Origin: Hoyosella subflava DQS3-9A1
GTDB taxonomy: Bacteria > Actinomycetota > Actinomycetes > Mycobacteriales > Mycobacteriaceae
Assembly (NCBI RefSeq): GCF_000214175.1
Contig: NC_015564.1
Coordinates: forward strand, 2,294,001-2,358,000
Length of the DNA: 64,000 nt
Direction of reading: 5' to 3'
A program made the position numbers and the translations under genes. A model generated the notes under the pieces. The model had not been told where the DNA came from and did no database searches. It was given only the letters and a program-made list of their open reading frames with translations. Shown one piece after another: positions 52,782 through 61,181 of this stretch (positions are counted from its first letter, which is position 1; every line of letters starts with the position of its first letter).

Positions 52782-53527
52782 CAGAAGATTCTTCCGTTGA
52801 GGCGGGATGTGGTGAAGGTCGGCAGAACCGGCCGGATAGGTACGGGCGGCGACCCCGCGGAGAGGTTGACCCGATGTAAGCGGGATTCGATGACTTGCCC
52901 AACTCCCATGTCCTGCAGCGGATCGCGCTCGGAATTGCCTACCGAGACGTCGAGGTTTGCGCGTCGAACTTCGATGACGTGCTCGCCCGGAGTGAACGCG
53001 ACGAGGTACGGAAGGACGCTGCCCACAACGTTGCGGTGCGGACGGCCGAGAATCGGTGGTGCGTCGTCGATGACGTCGCCGAGGGCGCCGCGCATCTCGA
53101 TGAGGGTCGCTCCTCGGCGCGTGGCCGTCGCATTGATCGCGTCACCCTCGATCGACCAGTCGATGGCGCCGAGTTTCTTCGGGTAACCGAGCACCTCACG
53201 TCCGAGGATGAGCGCGGCGTCGTCGTCGAGGATCATCCACGGACAGTGGACACCCATCGTGGCGAACGGACCGATACCGGTCTTGATGTGCACGAGAAGG
53301 CCCGCCTCGTGATACACCGAGCCGTAGTTGCAATCGGGGAACCAGGCGCAAAACAGGTCTGCCGTGGCCGGACCTGTAAGGGTGACGCCCGCAGGCAGCC
53401 ACGGTTGCATCTTGTCGGAGTCGATCTCGACAACCGCGGTCAGATAGTGCGCATCGCGGTAGATGTATCCACGATCCGGTAGTGCCGCTATCCCGATTGC
53501 ATGTTTCAGTCCGTCGATCGTGTTCAC
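52781..53527 (-). CDS. Acetoacetate decarboxylase-family protein
   Basis: 248 residues. VTLTGPATADLFCAWFPDCN near 48-67 and REVLGYPKKLGAIDW near 112-126 are the hallmark of the ADC fold, with GYPKK providing the Schiff-base lysine region. The upstream EAGLLVHI stretch also fits. GTG start overlaps the stop of the FMO-SDR gene. Many actinobacterial members sit in steroid or lipid clusters and probably do not act on acetoacetate itself. They may decarboxylate or hydrolyse larger beta-keto acids. Exact reaction unknown. Confidence 0.87.
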   Translation of the reverse strand: MNTIDGLKHAIGIAALPDRGYIYRDAHYLTAVVEIDSDKMQPWLPAGVTLTGPATADLFCAWFPDCNYGSVYHEAGLLVHIKTGIGPFATMGVHCPWMILDDDAALILGREVLGYPKKLGAIDWSIEGDAINATATRRGATLIEMRGALGDVIDDAPPILGRPHRNVVGSVLPYLVAFTPGEHVIEVRRANLDVSVGNSERDPLQDMGVGQVIESRLHRVNLSAGSPPVPIRPVLPTFTTSRLNGRIF

Positions 53528-55641
53528 GACAGCCGTCCGTAGACCATGCGCAGGATCGGGTTCGACACACTGCTGGGTGTGAGAGCCGCGCCGACGGTCT
53601 GAGCCTTGGCGAACAACCCGGGCACAATGCGGCGCCTGCCGTCGGCGAGTCCGTCGATTGCGGTCTTGGCCGCCTCCTCAGCATCGACCCAGAGGAAATC
53701 GGGAAGCATTTTTTCGAGCGACGGGATGCTGGCGGCTTCGGCGAACTCGGTGTGCACGGGTCCGGGCGCGAGCAGTGAGCAGGTCACTCCGGTACCGGCG
53801 AGTTCACCATGCAGCGATTCGGCGAACATGTTCGCGAACGCCTTGCTCGCGGAGTAGGTCGCGTTGTTGGGGCTCGGCTGATTTCCGGCCGTCGATCCGG
53901 TGATGAGGATGGCCCCGCTGCGACGCGCGATCATCCCCGGAAGAACGGCGACGGTGAGATCGTGGACGGCGTTGACATTGAGCGACACCTGATTGCGTTC
54001 GGCATCGGCGTCCAGATCAACGAGTGGCCCATAGGTGGCCGAGCCTGCGTTGTTGCAGAGAATCGCGATCTCCCGACTGGCAAGTTCGGCAGCGAGCTTC
54101 GCGCGCGATTCGGCATCGGACAGGTCGCATGACATCACTTCGACGTTGACGCCGTGGTCGGTGACCAGGCGCGCGGCGAGCTCGGCGAGGCGCTGTTTGC
54201 GGCGTGCCACAAGGATCAGCGAGTAGCCACGTGCCGCGAGGTTCTCGGCGAGGGCTGCGCCGATTCCCGAGGATGCGCCGGTGACCACGGCAGGCCGGGC
54301 GGGATTGGGCTTGGGCAGAGACATCTTTTCCTCCGTCAAAGGATTTCGTGGAAGTACGGGGACCGCCTGGCTGGGAAGCCCACGTGAGATCCGGTCGACA
54401 CTCACGTAGGTGTTGATGAGGCGGCGAAGCACGGCAACGTCGAGGAGGATCTCGGATTGTCCCGCGAGCATCGTCGACTGTGGCTTGCGGATCTTCGCGA
54501 GCAGGTTCGACAACGGAACCGGAACCTCGCCCTGAATCAGCGCGATTTTGGTGATGAGCCGAGCTCCCTCGGTGATGAGCTTGCCGGCGCCGGCTCGCGG
54601 CGCGACGTTTCCGAAGAAGTAAAGGTTCGCGAGCTTTGGTGGTACGACGTGCGCGAACAGCCCGGGCTGACCGTTTTCCCACTCGAGCAGGTCAGGCTGG
54701 AGGAACGGGAAAGCGGTCCGGAATCCGGTGGCCCAGAGGATCGTGTCGTATTCGCCGGTCGAGCCGTCGACGAAGTGCACAGCCTGACCGTCGAACCGTT
54801 TGATCTCCGGCCGGGGCTTCACCTTCCCGTGGAGAACCGCGTACGGCATCGTGCTGTTGACGGTGACGTCTTTGTCGAACAAGTCATGGCCGGGCTTGGG
54901 CAGACCGTAGCGCTGATACGGACCGAAGGTCAGCATGAGCCCGGCCTTGAAGACAGCTTTCTGAACAGATCGCGGCGCCCAGATCTGGTCCAAAGCGGAG
55001 ACCGGGACGCCCCACATCGTCTTGGGGATGAACCAGTAGCCGGTGCGCATGGACAGATCCGCGGAGCCGAACGCGTTTGCGGATTCAACCGCCAAATCGC
55101 ACCCGGAATTGCCCGCGCCGACAACCAGCACCCGCCTGCCCTCGACATCGGAGGGGTTCCGGTACTGCTTGGAATGGATCTGCTTTCCCGTGAACTGACC
55201 CGGATACGTCGGGATGTTGAGCGCCCAGTAATGCCCGTTCGCGACCACGACGGCGGCGTACTGCCGTACTTCGCCGGAAGAAAGGCGCACTGCCCAACCC
55301 GCCATACCCGTGGCATCGATCGGGGTGACCTCGGTGACTTCGGTGTTGAACGTGATGCGCGGGGTGACGCCGAAATGGTCGGCGTAATCCTGCAGGTAGG
55401 CGCGCATCTGCGCGGCCGAGCAGAACATCGGATAGTCGTCGGGCATCGAGTAATCCGAGTACGCCGAGGCCTGCTTCGAGCTGATCATCGTCGTTGAGTC
55501 GTAAACGCCGTGAGCCCAGTTGCCGCCGACGTGGTCCGTCGCTTCGAAGTGGTCGTAGTCGAGCCCGGCGTCGACGAACGCCTTCGCAATTCCGAGGCCG
55601 GCGTATCCGGCACCGATAACGCAGTACCGACGTTCGCGCAT
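53524..55641 (-). CDS. Flavin monooxygenase fused to a short-chain dehydrogenase
   Basis: 705 codons in one frame. Residues 1 to about 425 are a class B flavin monooxygenase: FAD motif CVIGAGYAGLGIA, FTGKQIHSKQY (FxGxxxHxxxY) near 165 and NADPH motif VVGAGNSGCD near 190. Residues 440-705 are a complete classical SDR: TGASSGIG, NNAG near 540, Ser in ITGSTAG and YSASK near 610. Between them NPLTEEKMSLPK contains an ATG at 54324 preceded by GGAGGAAAAG, a strong ribosome-binding site, so a separate 266-residue SDR is probably also made. First gene of an overlapping operon with the decarboxylase-like and OYE genes. Confidence 0.88.
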   Translation of the reverse strand: MRERRYCVIGAGYAGLGIAKAFVDAGLDYDHFEATDHVGGNWAHGVYDSTTMISSKQASAYSDYSMPDDYPMFCSAAQMRAYLQDYADHFGVTPRITFNTEVTEVTPIDATGMAGWAVRLSSGEVRQYAAVVVANGHYWALNIPTYPGQFTGKQIHSKQYRNPSDVEGRRVLVVGAGNSGCDLAVESANAFGSADLSMRTGYWFIPKTMWGVPVSALDQIWAPRSVQKAVFKAGLMLTFGPYQRYGLPKPGHDLFDKDVTVNSTMPYAVLHGKVKPRPEIKRFDGQAVHFVDGSTGEYDTILWATGFRTAFPFLQPDLLEWENGQPGLFAHVVPPKLANLYFFGNVAPRAGAGKLITEGARLITKIALIQGEVPVPLSNLLAKIRKPQSTMLAGQSEILLDVAVLRRLINTYVSVDRISRGLPSQAVPVLPRNPLTEEKMSLPKPNPARPAVVTGASSGIGAALAENLAARGYSLILVARRKQRLAELAARLVTDHGVNVEVMSCDLSDAESRAKLAAELASREIAILCNNAGSATYGPLVDLDADAERNQVSLNVNAVHDLTVAVLPGMIARRSGAILITGSTAGNQPSPNNATYSASKAFANMFAESLHGELAGTGVTCSLLAPGPVHTEFAEAASIPSLEKMLPDFLWVDAEEAAKTAIDGLADGRRRIVPGLFAKAQTVGAALTPSSVSNPILRMVYGRLS
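54322..54340 (-). promoter_or_regulatory. Internal ribosome-binding site and start for a free SDR
   Basis: On the minus strand GGAGGAAAAG directly precedes ATG (top base 54324) within the fused frame. This is a better site than many true starts in the window, so the SDR part (53524-54324) is probably translated on its own as well as in the fusion. Confidence 0.6.
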
Positions 55642-55660
55642 CGATTGCTCCTTCTAAATT

Positions 55661-55676
55661 GCTACACCAATGTAGC
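55661..55676. promoter_or_regulatory. Perfect inverted repeat GCTACA-CCAA-TGTAGC, candidate TetR operator
   Basis: A 16-bp palindrome with a 4-bp spacer, 20 bp upstream of the FMO-SDR start and 58 bp before the small leader frame of the TetR gene. It sits in the divergent promoter region, where the TetR at 55851 would repress both sides. Confidence 0.75.
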
Positions 55677-55733
55677 TGCAGTCCTGTATATTGGTTGCCA
55701 GGCGTCGATATGTCAAGACCTGATTGGGGACTG

Positions 55734-55847
55734 ATGACTACCGTGCAGGCGCGCAGCAAACTCCCGTTGCTCGATAAGCTGGCAGAACAGCCCTACGCGG
55801 AGCTAGAAGACGAGATGACTTGCCTGCGAGCGCAGATGAAGGAGTGA
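55734..55847 (+). CDS. Possible 37-residue leader peptide before the TetR gene
   Basis: ATG 55734 opens a 38-codon frame (MTTVQARSKLPLLDKLAEQP onward, ending CLRAQMKE), rich in charged residues and predicted helical. Its stop overlaps the TetR ribosome-binding site (AAGGAGTGA), so its translation would run straight into that of the regulator. I do not recognise it. It could be chance, a leader that couples translation, or a small protein. Confidence 0.4.
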   Translation: MTTVQARSKLPLLDKLAEQPYAELEDEMTCLRAQMKE

Positions 55848-55850
55848 CAA

Positions 55851-56483
55851 ATGACATCAGGCGCCACCCGGAGCGGCTCAAAGAAGCGGCCTTACGCTCC
55901 CCGCATGGCACCTGAAGAGCGACGCGAGCAGATCCTCGATGCCGCTCTCGATGTCATCGTCGAGCACGGCGTGGGACGGGTGACCGTCGATGGTCTCGCC
56001 AAAGCGATCGGCGTGACCCGGCCCGTGATTCACAGCCAGTTCACTGACAGTAACGACATCCTCCGGACGGTTCTTAAACGCGAAGAAGCCCGCGCACTTG
56101 CCCAGTTGACCGAAGTGTTCGAATCGGTCGGTCAGATTCCGACCCCAGAGAACATCGCCGAGATGATCCGGGCCTATCTCCGTGCGGTTCTCGCTGAACC
56201 GAAACGTTGGCGGGCGATTCTGCTGCCAGCCGGGTACCCGCCTGCGTTCCGCAAGCGGTTGCAGCGCGGGCAGAAACTGATCACCGACATCTTCGAGCAG
56301 ATCGCACGCGCGTCGATGCCACCAAACACCGACGTCGAAATGTTGGCAAAGGCTCTACTGGCCCTGCTTCTCGATGCGGGCCGCATCGCGCTCGAGGAAC
56401 CGGACGACTTTCCGCCAGAACGAATCGCATCGTTCACGGCCTCAATGGCGGCACGGGTCCTCAGCCACGACCAGCAAGTTTGA
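55851..56483 (+). CDS. TetR-family transcriptional regulator
   Basis: 210 residues. The helix-turn-helix is RREQILDAALDVIVEHGVGR followed by VTVDGLAKAIGVTRPVIHSQ near 28-62. VIHSQF replaces the usual LYRHF/LYYHF. A basic N-terminus (SGSKKRPYAPRM) precedes it. The C-terminal part is the variable ligand domain. AAGGAG lies upstream. Divergent from the FMO-SDR/decarboxylase/OYE operon, with a perfect inverted repeat between, so it probably represses that operon in response to its substrate. Confidence 0.9.
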   Translation: MTSGATRSGSKKRPYAPRMAPEERREQILDAALDVIVEHGVGRVTVDGLAKAIGVTRPVIHSQFTDSNDILRTVLKREEARALAQLTEVFESVGQIPTPENIAEMIRAYLRAVLAEPKRWRAILLPAGYPPAFRKRLQRGQKLITDIFEQIARASMPPNTDVEMLAKALLALLLDAGRIALEEPDDFPPERIASFTASMAARVLSHDQQV

Positions 56484-56590
56484 CGACCCCATCGCCACGC
56501 TTTCAAAAGATCAGTCAGCCACTCGATGCACCAAGACGCGCGAGCCAGTCAGCCGGTTGCCCCGCTCCTGATTCGAATGTGCTCGCACTT

Positions 56591-56702
56591 GTGCAGAGAA
56601 ACGCATCTCTTTCTCCAAAACTGACGTGCATTCTTCTGCACATGCGGAGAACCGCAGCGCCCAATTGAGGCCCACGCAAGTTCACACCCGAGCAGGTTCA
56701 GA
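56591..56702. repeat. Dispersed repeat, copy 2 (hairpin-containing, about 112 bp)
   Basis: Second copy of the element at 33463-33575, in the same orientation. GTGCAGAGAAACGCA and TGCATTCTTCTGCAC can pair, giving a stem with a 20-odd-base loop. It fills the gap between the TetR gene and the converging quinone oxidoreductase gene. No target-site duplication is obvious. Confidence 0.75.
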
Positions 56703-56735
56703 CGCGTGGCCCTCTGAGAGCATTGCGCTGCGCCG

Positions 56736-57701
56736 CTAGTCGCGGACTTGCAGCACGAGTTTGCCGCGGGTGCGGAAGGTTCGGCTCTTACGGTGCGCCT
56801 CGGCCGCCTCGGCTAGGGGGTAGACACTGTCGACCACGGATCGGATATGGCCTTGCGCCATGAGCTCGGCGAGGGCGCTCAACTCCTGGCCTCGAGCCTT
56901 CACTGCAATAACCGATGCGCGTTGGCCGCCGAGGACGCGGGAGCGCAGGCTGGTCTGCGCCCATCGCGCGAAGGTGGCGAGGTTGGGCACCGTCGTGATG
57001 TAGAGCCCGTCGCGGGCCAGTACATTGCGGCAGCTGTCCAGGCTCTCCCTGCCGAGGGTGTCGAAGACAAGGTCTTGGCCACTGACGACGTCGGTGAACC
57101 GCTCCTCGGTGTAATCAACGACCGCAGCTGCTCCGAGGCCGCGGACGAACTCGGCGTTGGCTGCGCTGCACACGGCGGTGACGTGTGCTCCGGCATGGCT
57201 GGCGAGCTGGACCGCGTAGTGCCCCACCCCGCCGGACGCGCCCACCACAACGACTTTGGAGCCCGCCGAGATGCGGGCTATACCAAATAGGCTCTGCCAG
57301 GCGGTGAGTCCCGCCACCGGCACTGCAGCTGCTTCGATATGGCTGATCGCCGGTGGCTTCAGCGCCACGCACGAGGCATTGACCGCCATGTACTGTGCGT
57401 AACCGCCCATGTGGCCGAGTTGGCTTTGCATAGAGAAGACTTCATCGCCGACCGCGAAGTCCTCGACCTTAGCCCCTACCTCGACGACCACGCCGGATAC
57501 GTCGCTTCCGGGGATGATCGGTGGGCGGCCTACTAGGTATCGGCCGACGTAGGTTCCTTGCCGCAGCATCCAGTCACGTGGGTTGACGCCGACCGCGTGC
57601 ACCTCAATGAGGACCTGGTTCGGCCCTGGCCGAGGAGTGGGCCGCTGCCCGTAGCGCAGGACCTCTGGTCCCCCGTGCCGCTCGAAGTAGACCGCTTCCA
57701 T
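56736..57701 (-). CDS. Zinc-independent quinone oxidoreductase (MDR superfamily)
   Basis: 321 residues, quinone oxidoreductase/zeta-crystallin type. The entry YFERHGGPEVLRYG near 5-18, NPRDWMLRQG near 40, PGSDVSGVVVEVG near 63-76 and the NADPH site VVVVGASGGVGHYAVQLA near 150-166 are clear. The cysteine ligands of zinc enzymes are absent. It reduces quinones or enones with NADPH. It is divergent from the HxlR regulator at 57787, with two palindromic sites between, a common arrangement in which the regulator responds to electrophiles or quinones. Confidence 0.9.
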   Translation of the reverse strand: MEAVYFERHGGPEVLRYGQRPTPRPGPNQVLIEVHAVGVNPRDWMLRQGTYVGRYLVGRPPIIPGSDVSGVVVEVGAKVEDFAVGDEVFSMQSQLGHMGGYAQYMAVNASCVALKPPAISHIEAAAVPVAGLTAWQSLFGIARISAGSKVVVVGASGGVGHYAVQLASHAGAHVTAVCSAANAEFVRGLGAAAVVDYTEERFTDVVSGQDLVFDTLGRESLDSCRNVLARDGLYITTVPNLATFARWAQTSLRSRVLGGQRASVIAVKARGQELSALAELMAQGHIRSVVDSVYPLAEAAEAHRKSRTFRTRGKLVLQVRD

Positions 57702-57720
57702 CGTGTCCTCTTCTTCCCTT

Positions 57721-57766
57721 AGTCTCGTTTTGAGACTGACGCTAGCACTAGTCTCGTTTTGAAACT
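57721..57766. promoter_or_regulatory. Two tandem palindromic HxlR operator sites
   Basis: AGTCTCGTTTTGAGACT at 57721-57737 is an inverted repeat (AGTCTC/GAGACT, 5-bp spacer). AGTCTCGTTTTGAAACT at 57750-57766 is the same with one change. Centres are 29 bp apart. Both lie within the 85-bp gap between the quinone oxidoreductase and HxlR genes and probably block both promoters. Confidence 0.82.
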
Positions 57767-57786
57767 AACCGGGGTAAGATCGATGC

Positions 57787-58275
57787 ATGCGCTATGACGA
57801 TCTCGCCGACTTCCCGTGCTCGATCACCCGCCCGCTGGTGATCCTCGGCGACCGCTGGACGCTGCTGGTGCTGAAAACATCGTTCACCGGCATCCGGCGA
57901 TTCAACGAGTTCCAGCGCGCGCTCGGTGTGTCTCGTAGTCGGCTGCAGGACCGCCTCGACAGGCTGGTCGACCACGCGATCCTGGCCAAGCAGAAGACTC
58001 CCGGCAGCGCTCATGAGGAGTACCGACTCACCGAGAAGGGACACGACCTCTACCCGATTCTCATGGCGATCAAGGACTGGGGCGACGTCTACATGGCGCC
58101 GGAGGGTCCGCCCGTGCACTACCAGCACCGCGGTTGCTCCGGCGAAGCGCACGTGCGGCTCGAATGCGATTGCTGCGGAAGCGGTCTCACCGCACGCGAT
58201 ATTGAGCTGGCGCCGGGACCGGGCCTGCTGACCGAGGACGGCGACCGCAGCAGGCCGGACCGCGCGAAGACGTGA
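57787..58275 (+). CDS. HxlR-family transcriptional regulator
   Basis: 162 residues. DNA-binding core DDLADFPCSITRPLVILGDR then WTLLVLKTSFTGIRRFNEFQ, with the conserved N-terminal Cys 12, and VSRSRLQDRLDRLVDHAIL as the recognition part. The C-terminal region has extra cysteines (HRGCSG, ECDCCGSGL near 118-137) forming a CxCC cluster that could bind metal or sense redox state, a feature of longer HxlR/YybR-like proteins. Divergent from the quinone oxidoreductase. Confidence 0.9.
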   Translation: MRYDDLADFPCSITRPLVILGDRWTLLVLKTSFTGIRRFNEFQRALGVSRSRLQDRLDRLVDHAILAKQKTPGSAHEEYRLTEKGHDLYPILMAIKDWGDVYMAPEGPPVHYQHRGCSGEAHVRLECDCCGSGLTARDIELAPGPGLLTEDGDRSRPDRAKT

Positions 58276-58314
58276 GAGGGGCGGCCCCGGAACCTATCCG
58301 GGACGGAGCGGAGC

Positions 58315-59100
58315 TTATACGCGCGCAAAATCACGCAGGTGCCGGCAAACCTCGTCAATGGCTCGCCTCGCCTGCGCGAATACATTTACCTCCGTGAAGA
58401 ATCCGTGAAAGACGCCGGTATACCTGATCAGCGAGACGGATACGCCGTCGTGGCGCAGCCGCGCCGCGTACGCTTCGGCGTCGTCGCGGATCGGATCGAC
58501 CTCAGCGGTCAGAATCAGCGCAGGCGGCAGGCCGCGAAGTGACTGGGCACGCATGGGTGCCGCGAGGTGGTCGTCCACTCGGCATCCTCGGCCAACGTAT
58601 TGATCCCAGAGCCAGCGCGCATCCGCGGCGCCCAAGAACGGCGAGTCGGCGAACTCCGACCATGATGGCGCGGTGAACGTCCCGTCGACTGCGGGGTAAG
58701 CGAGCACCTGAGTCACAGGGAGGGGGCGGTCTTCGTCCCGTCGGCTCAGACACAGGGCGGCGGCAAGATTGCCACCCGCGGCGTCGCCCCCGACCGCGAT
58801 ACGGTTCGGATCGATGCCGTACTTCGGCGCTGTGCGTAAAAGCCACGCGTAGGCATCGAGGCAGTCTTCAAGCGCTGCCGGGTACGGGTTCTCGGGAGCT
58901 AGACGGTAGTCCAGGGACACGACTGTCCAGCCGGACCCGGCAGCGATCGCACGGCACACATCGTCGGCTCCGTCCAGGGTTCCCAGGACGAAACCGCCGC
59001 CATGCAGGTAGACCAGGGCTGGACTGTTGCCGTCGGCACCGTCATGCCGATCTCATCAGCGGTTTCGTACACCACCCTATCCACCAGAGTCTCCGATTCT
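58315..59100 (-). pseudogene. Frameshifted HSL-type alpha/beta hydrolase (esterase/lipase)
   Basis: The C-terminal two thirds are intact: ALVYLHGGGFVLGTL (oxyanion HGGG), WTVVSLDYRLAPENPYPAAL, then the nucleophile region GGDAAGGNLAAAL, which has Ala where the serine of GDSAGG belongs, ILTAEVDPIRDDAE (acid) and GVFHGFFT (His). In the HGGG frame two stops lie just upstream, and the N-terminal part (DRVVYETADEIGMTV) is in another frame. With the HGGG motif outside any start-bearing frame and the catalytic Ser replaced, this is very probably inactive. Confidence 0.75.
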
Positions 59101-59115
59101 CACACCTTGGCCACT

Positions 59116-59505
59116 GTGTCTGGCGTGCGGGACGAATGGCCGGCTCACGGTCTATCCACGAAGCCTGCCGACCGACCCTCCACAGAGTCCGCCGTCGCCG
59201 TGCTCTACCGGCGAGTGGGCTTCAATGAACCGAAGTTCATCTGGGTGCCCTCTCCCCCGGCGGCACTGCAGTTATTTGCCGTTGAAGATTTACCGGCCCC
59301 TCCGTTAACCTTCGGAAAGCCTGTACATCCTTCGGCGGCGATCGCCGCGCTCTGCTCCACGTCCCGTGCCCGGATGGACAACCATCTACGTCGGCGGCAT
59401 CAGCAAGATCCGCTGGCCCCTACGATGGGCGACATCGGTACTCATACGGCATCTTCGCTTCTGGCTGATCGAACTTCCTGGCCGTCACGACTTTTGGGCG
59501 ATTAG
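59116..59505 (+). pseudogene. N-terminal fragment of a DUF6745-like protein
   Basis: A plus-strand frame of 129 codons starting at GTG 59116 reads VRDEWPAHGLSTKPADRPST, then VLYRRVGFNEPKFIWVPSPP. The pattern W...GLST.PADR...E.....LY...G...P.F.W..SP recalls the start of an actinobacterial family of unknown function that I believe is DUF6745. Family members are much longer, so only the N-terminus is kept. It overlaps the end of the methyltransferase on the other strand. Family name from memory. Confidence 0.4.
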
Positions 59506-60144
59506 GTAGGCCTGCGGGGTGGACTCGAACCCGTCGTTTGCGGGTTCGCGGACGAGTTCGGCATACCTGCGCAGGCCAGTCCGCTCAAGCCTGCGACTGA
59601 TATCGTCGGGCTGGCGGCGGAAAAACGTCAATTCGATCTGCTGGCCGAATGCCTCCTGGAGAACTCGGGGCTGGTCTCCGACTTGGAACGCCAATAGAGC
59701 CATGCCACCGGGGGCCAGGACGCGAACGAACTCGTCGAACACGCGATCCAGGTGTCCATCGGGGATGTGGATGATCGAATACCAAGCGCAAACGCCGCCG
59801 ACGCTGGCGTCGGGAATGTCGAGGCTGGTCATCGATCCGACCTCGAAGATGAGGTCCGGATTGAGGCGTTGAGCATGGTCGATCATTTTGGGTGACAGGT
59901 CAATGCCGAATGCCTCGACTCCGTGGTCATGGAGGATCTTCGTGGTCGCCCCAGTGCCGCAGCCGACGTCGATGACCTGCTTGTTTTCCGTCGCTGCAAC
60001 GAGTTCAGCAAAAGCGCCGAGCATCGCGCGATCCAGGGGTTTGTCATCGAGGTGAGTGTGGAAGCGCTCGGCGTATCGGCCTGCAGTGCGGTCGTAGCCG
60101 GTGCGTGTCCCCGTGAGGAAATCGTGGTCATCCACGGTTCCCAT
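59485..60144 (-). CDS. Class I SAM-dependent methyltransferase
   Basis: 219 residues. Motif I is VIDVGCGTGATTK near 56-68, the acidic residue after strand 2 is in FGIDLSPKMIDHA near 78-90, motif post-I/II is VGSMTSLDIPDASVGGVCAW near 102-121 and the motif III area VLAPGGMALLAFQVG near 143-157. GAGGAGA lies just before its ATG. This is the UbiE/tellurite-resistance-like methyltransferase_11 type, acting on a small molecule that cannot be inferred. It stands among gene fragments. Confidence 0.87.
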   Translation of the reverse strand: MGTVDDHDFLTGTRTGYDRTAGRYAERFHTHLDDKPLDRAMLGAFAELVAATENKQVIDVGCGTGATTKILHDHGVEAFGIDLSPKMIDHAQRLNPDLIFEVGSMTSLDIPDASVGGVCAWYSIIHIPDGHLDRVFDEFVRVLAPGGMALLAFQVGDQPRVLQEAFGQQIELTFFRRQPDDISRRLERTGLRRYAELVREPANDGFESTPQAYLIAQKS

Positions 60145-60279
60145 TATCTCCTCATCATGGGCGATAGGGTCTTAACCGACTGATTCGAGTGCGTCGGCGG
60201 CATCATCTTCGAGTTCCTGGGCGCGGCGCAGGGCGCCGTTACTGTCCAGTTTCGAGCGCCGTCGACATACGGCCCTTTG

Positions 60280-60611
60280 AATCCGCGAACAGGGAGAAGC
60301 GTGACCCCTGGAAGCGGCCGGGCGGGACCACCTTTTACTTCGTCAACGACGGCATCGAGGCCGCGCTCGACAAGGCCCGCGAGGCCGCGGGTGATCGAGA
60401 CGTCCGCATCGCGGGTGGCGGCGCAACGATACTGGAGTACGTCAACGCCGGCCTTATCGACGATTTCTCAATCGCGTTCTCACCCATGCTGTTTGGCTCC
60501 GGAGTCCGCCTGTTCGAGGGCGTCGACGCGGGCCGCGTGGCTCTGGAGCCGGTCCGCGCGGAGCCGACGCAGCGGGTGACCCACCTGACCTACGCGGTCC
60601 GGGAGCGGTAA
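60280..60611 (+). pseudogene. C-terminal part of a dihydrofolate-reductase/RibD-like gene
   Basis: The frame gives DPWKRPGGTTFYFVNDGIEA, DVRIAGGGATILEYVNAGLI and SGVRLFEGVDAGRVALEPV, which is the second half of actinobacterial DHFR-family (RibD C-terminal) proteins. The first half, with the cofactor and substrate residues near the N-terminus, is absent. The open frame extends to 60189 but the upstream residues do not look like the family. Probably a truncated, inactive gene. Confidence 0.7.
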
Positions 60612-60815
60612 CCGCCGCCCCCTCAGCGCTCCCCTGCCGAGTTCAGGAGCCGAGTGAGATCCTGTGCGCTCTGCCCCTTCGAGCTTGCGCTAGCGACCCT
60701 CGGTGTGAACTATCGCCCCCTTGGGGTCAGCATGTAACACCTTGGGTACCTGGTTGCCCGGGAGCACGGTTACAACACCGGGTTACGTACGGGATCCACA
60801 CACGAGGAGGCGACC

Positions 60816-61031
60816 ATGTTCACACGAAAGGCGATCGGGATGGCGGCGCTCGCCGGAGCCCTCTCCGCGAGTGCGCTGCTCAGCACTGCGGCAGGTGAAG
60901 CTCTCGCGAGACCCCAATCTTTTACCGAGACATGCAGAATTGGCACCAATGTGTATCCGAGCGGGTACGTCCACACGGGGCCGCTGGGAACCAAGTGGCA
61001 GTGCAGCGACGGTTACTGGGTCGCGTACTAG
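60816..61031 (+). CDS. Small secreted protein of unknown function
   Basis: 71 residues with AGGAGG ahead of the ATG. The N-terminus is a Sec signal peptide: MFTRKAIGMAALAGALSASA then LLSTAAGEALARP, with a likely cut after ALA. The mature peptide of about 40 residues has two cysteines (ETCRIG and WQCSDG) and several Tyr, Trp and Gly, consistent with one disulphide. I do not recognise a family. It stands alone. Confidence 0.7.
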   Translation: MFTRKAIGMAALAGALSASALLSTAAGEALARPQSFTETCRIGTNVYPSGYVHTGPLGTKWQCSDGYWVAY

Positions 61032-61181
61032 TGTGATGAGTCAGTGATCCGTTGTCGATACGCCCTTACTCCTTCATGGGGACGTGACATCCTCAGTCAC
61101 GCCACCATCACGCCACCATGAGGGCATTGTGTGGGAAGCTGACGAGCATCGTCTGACACTTCGAATCGAAATGGACACTTG

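Noticed and set aside
60180-60250. Minus-strand frame ending QELEDDAADALESVG as the tail of a gene
   Set aside because: Only about 25 codons look coding and no family is suggested; too short to report.
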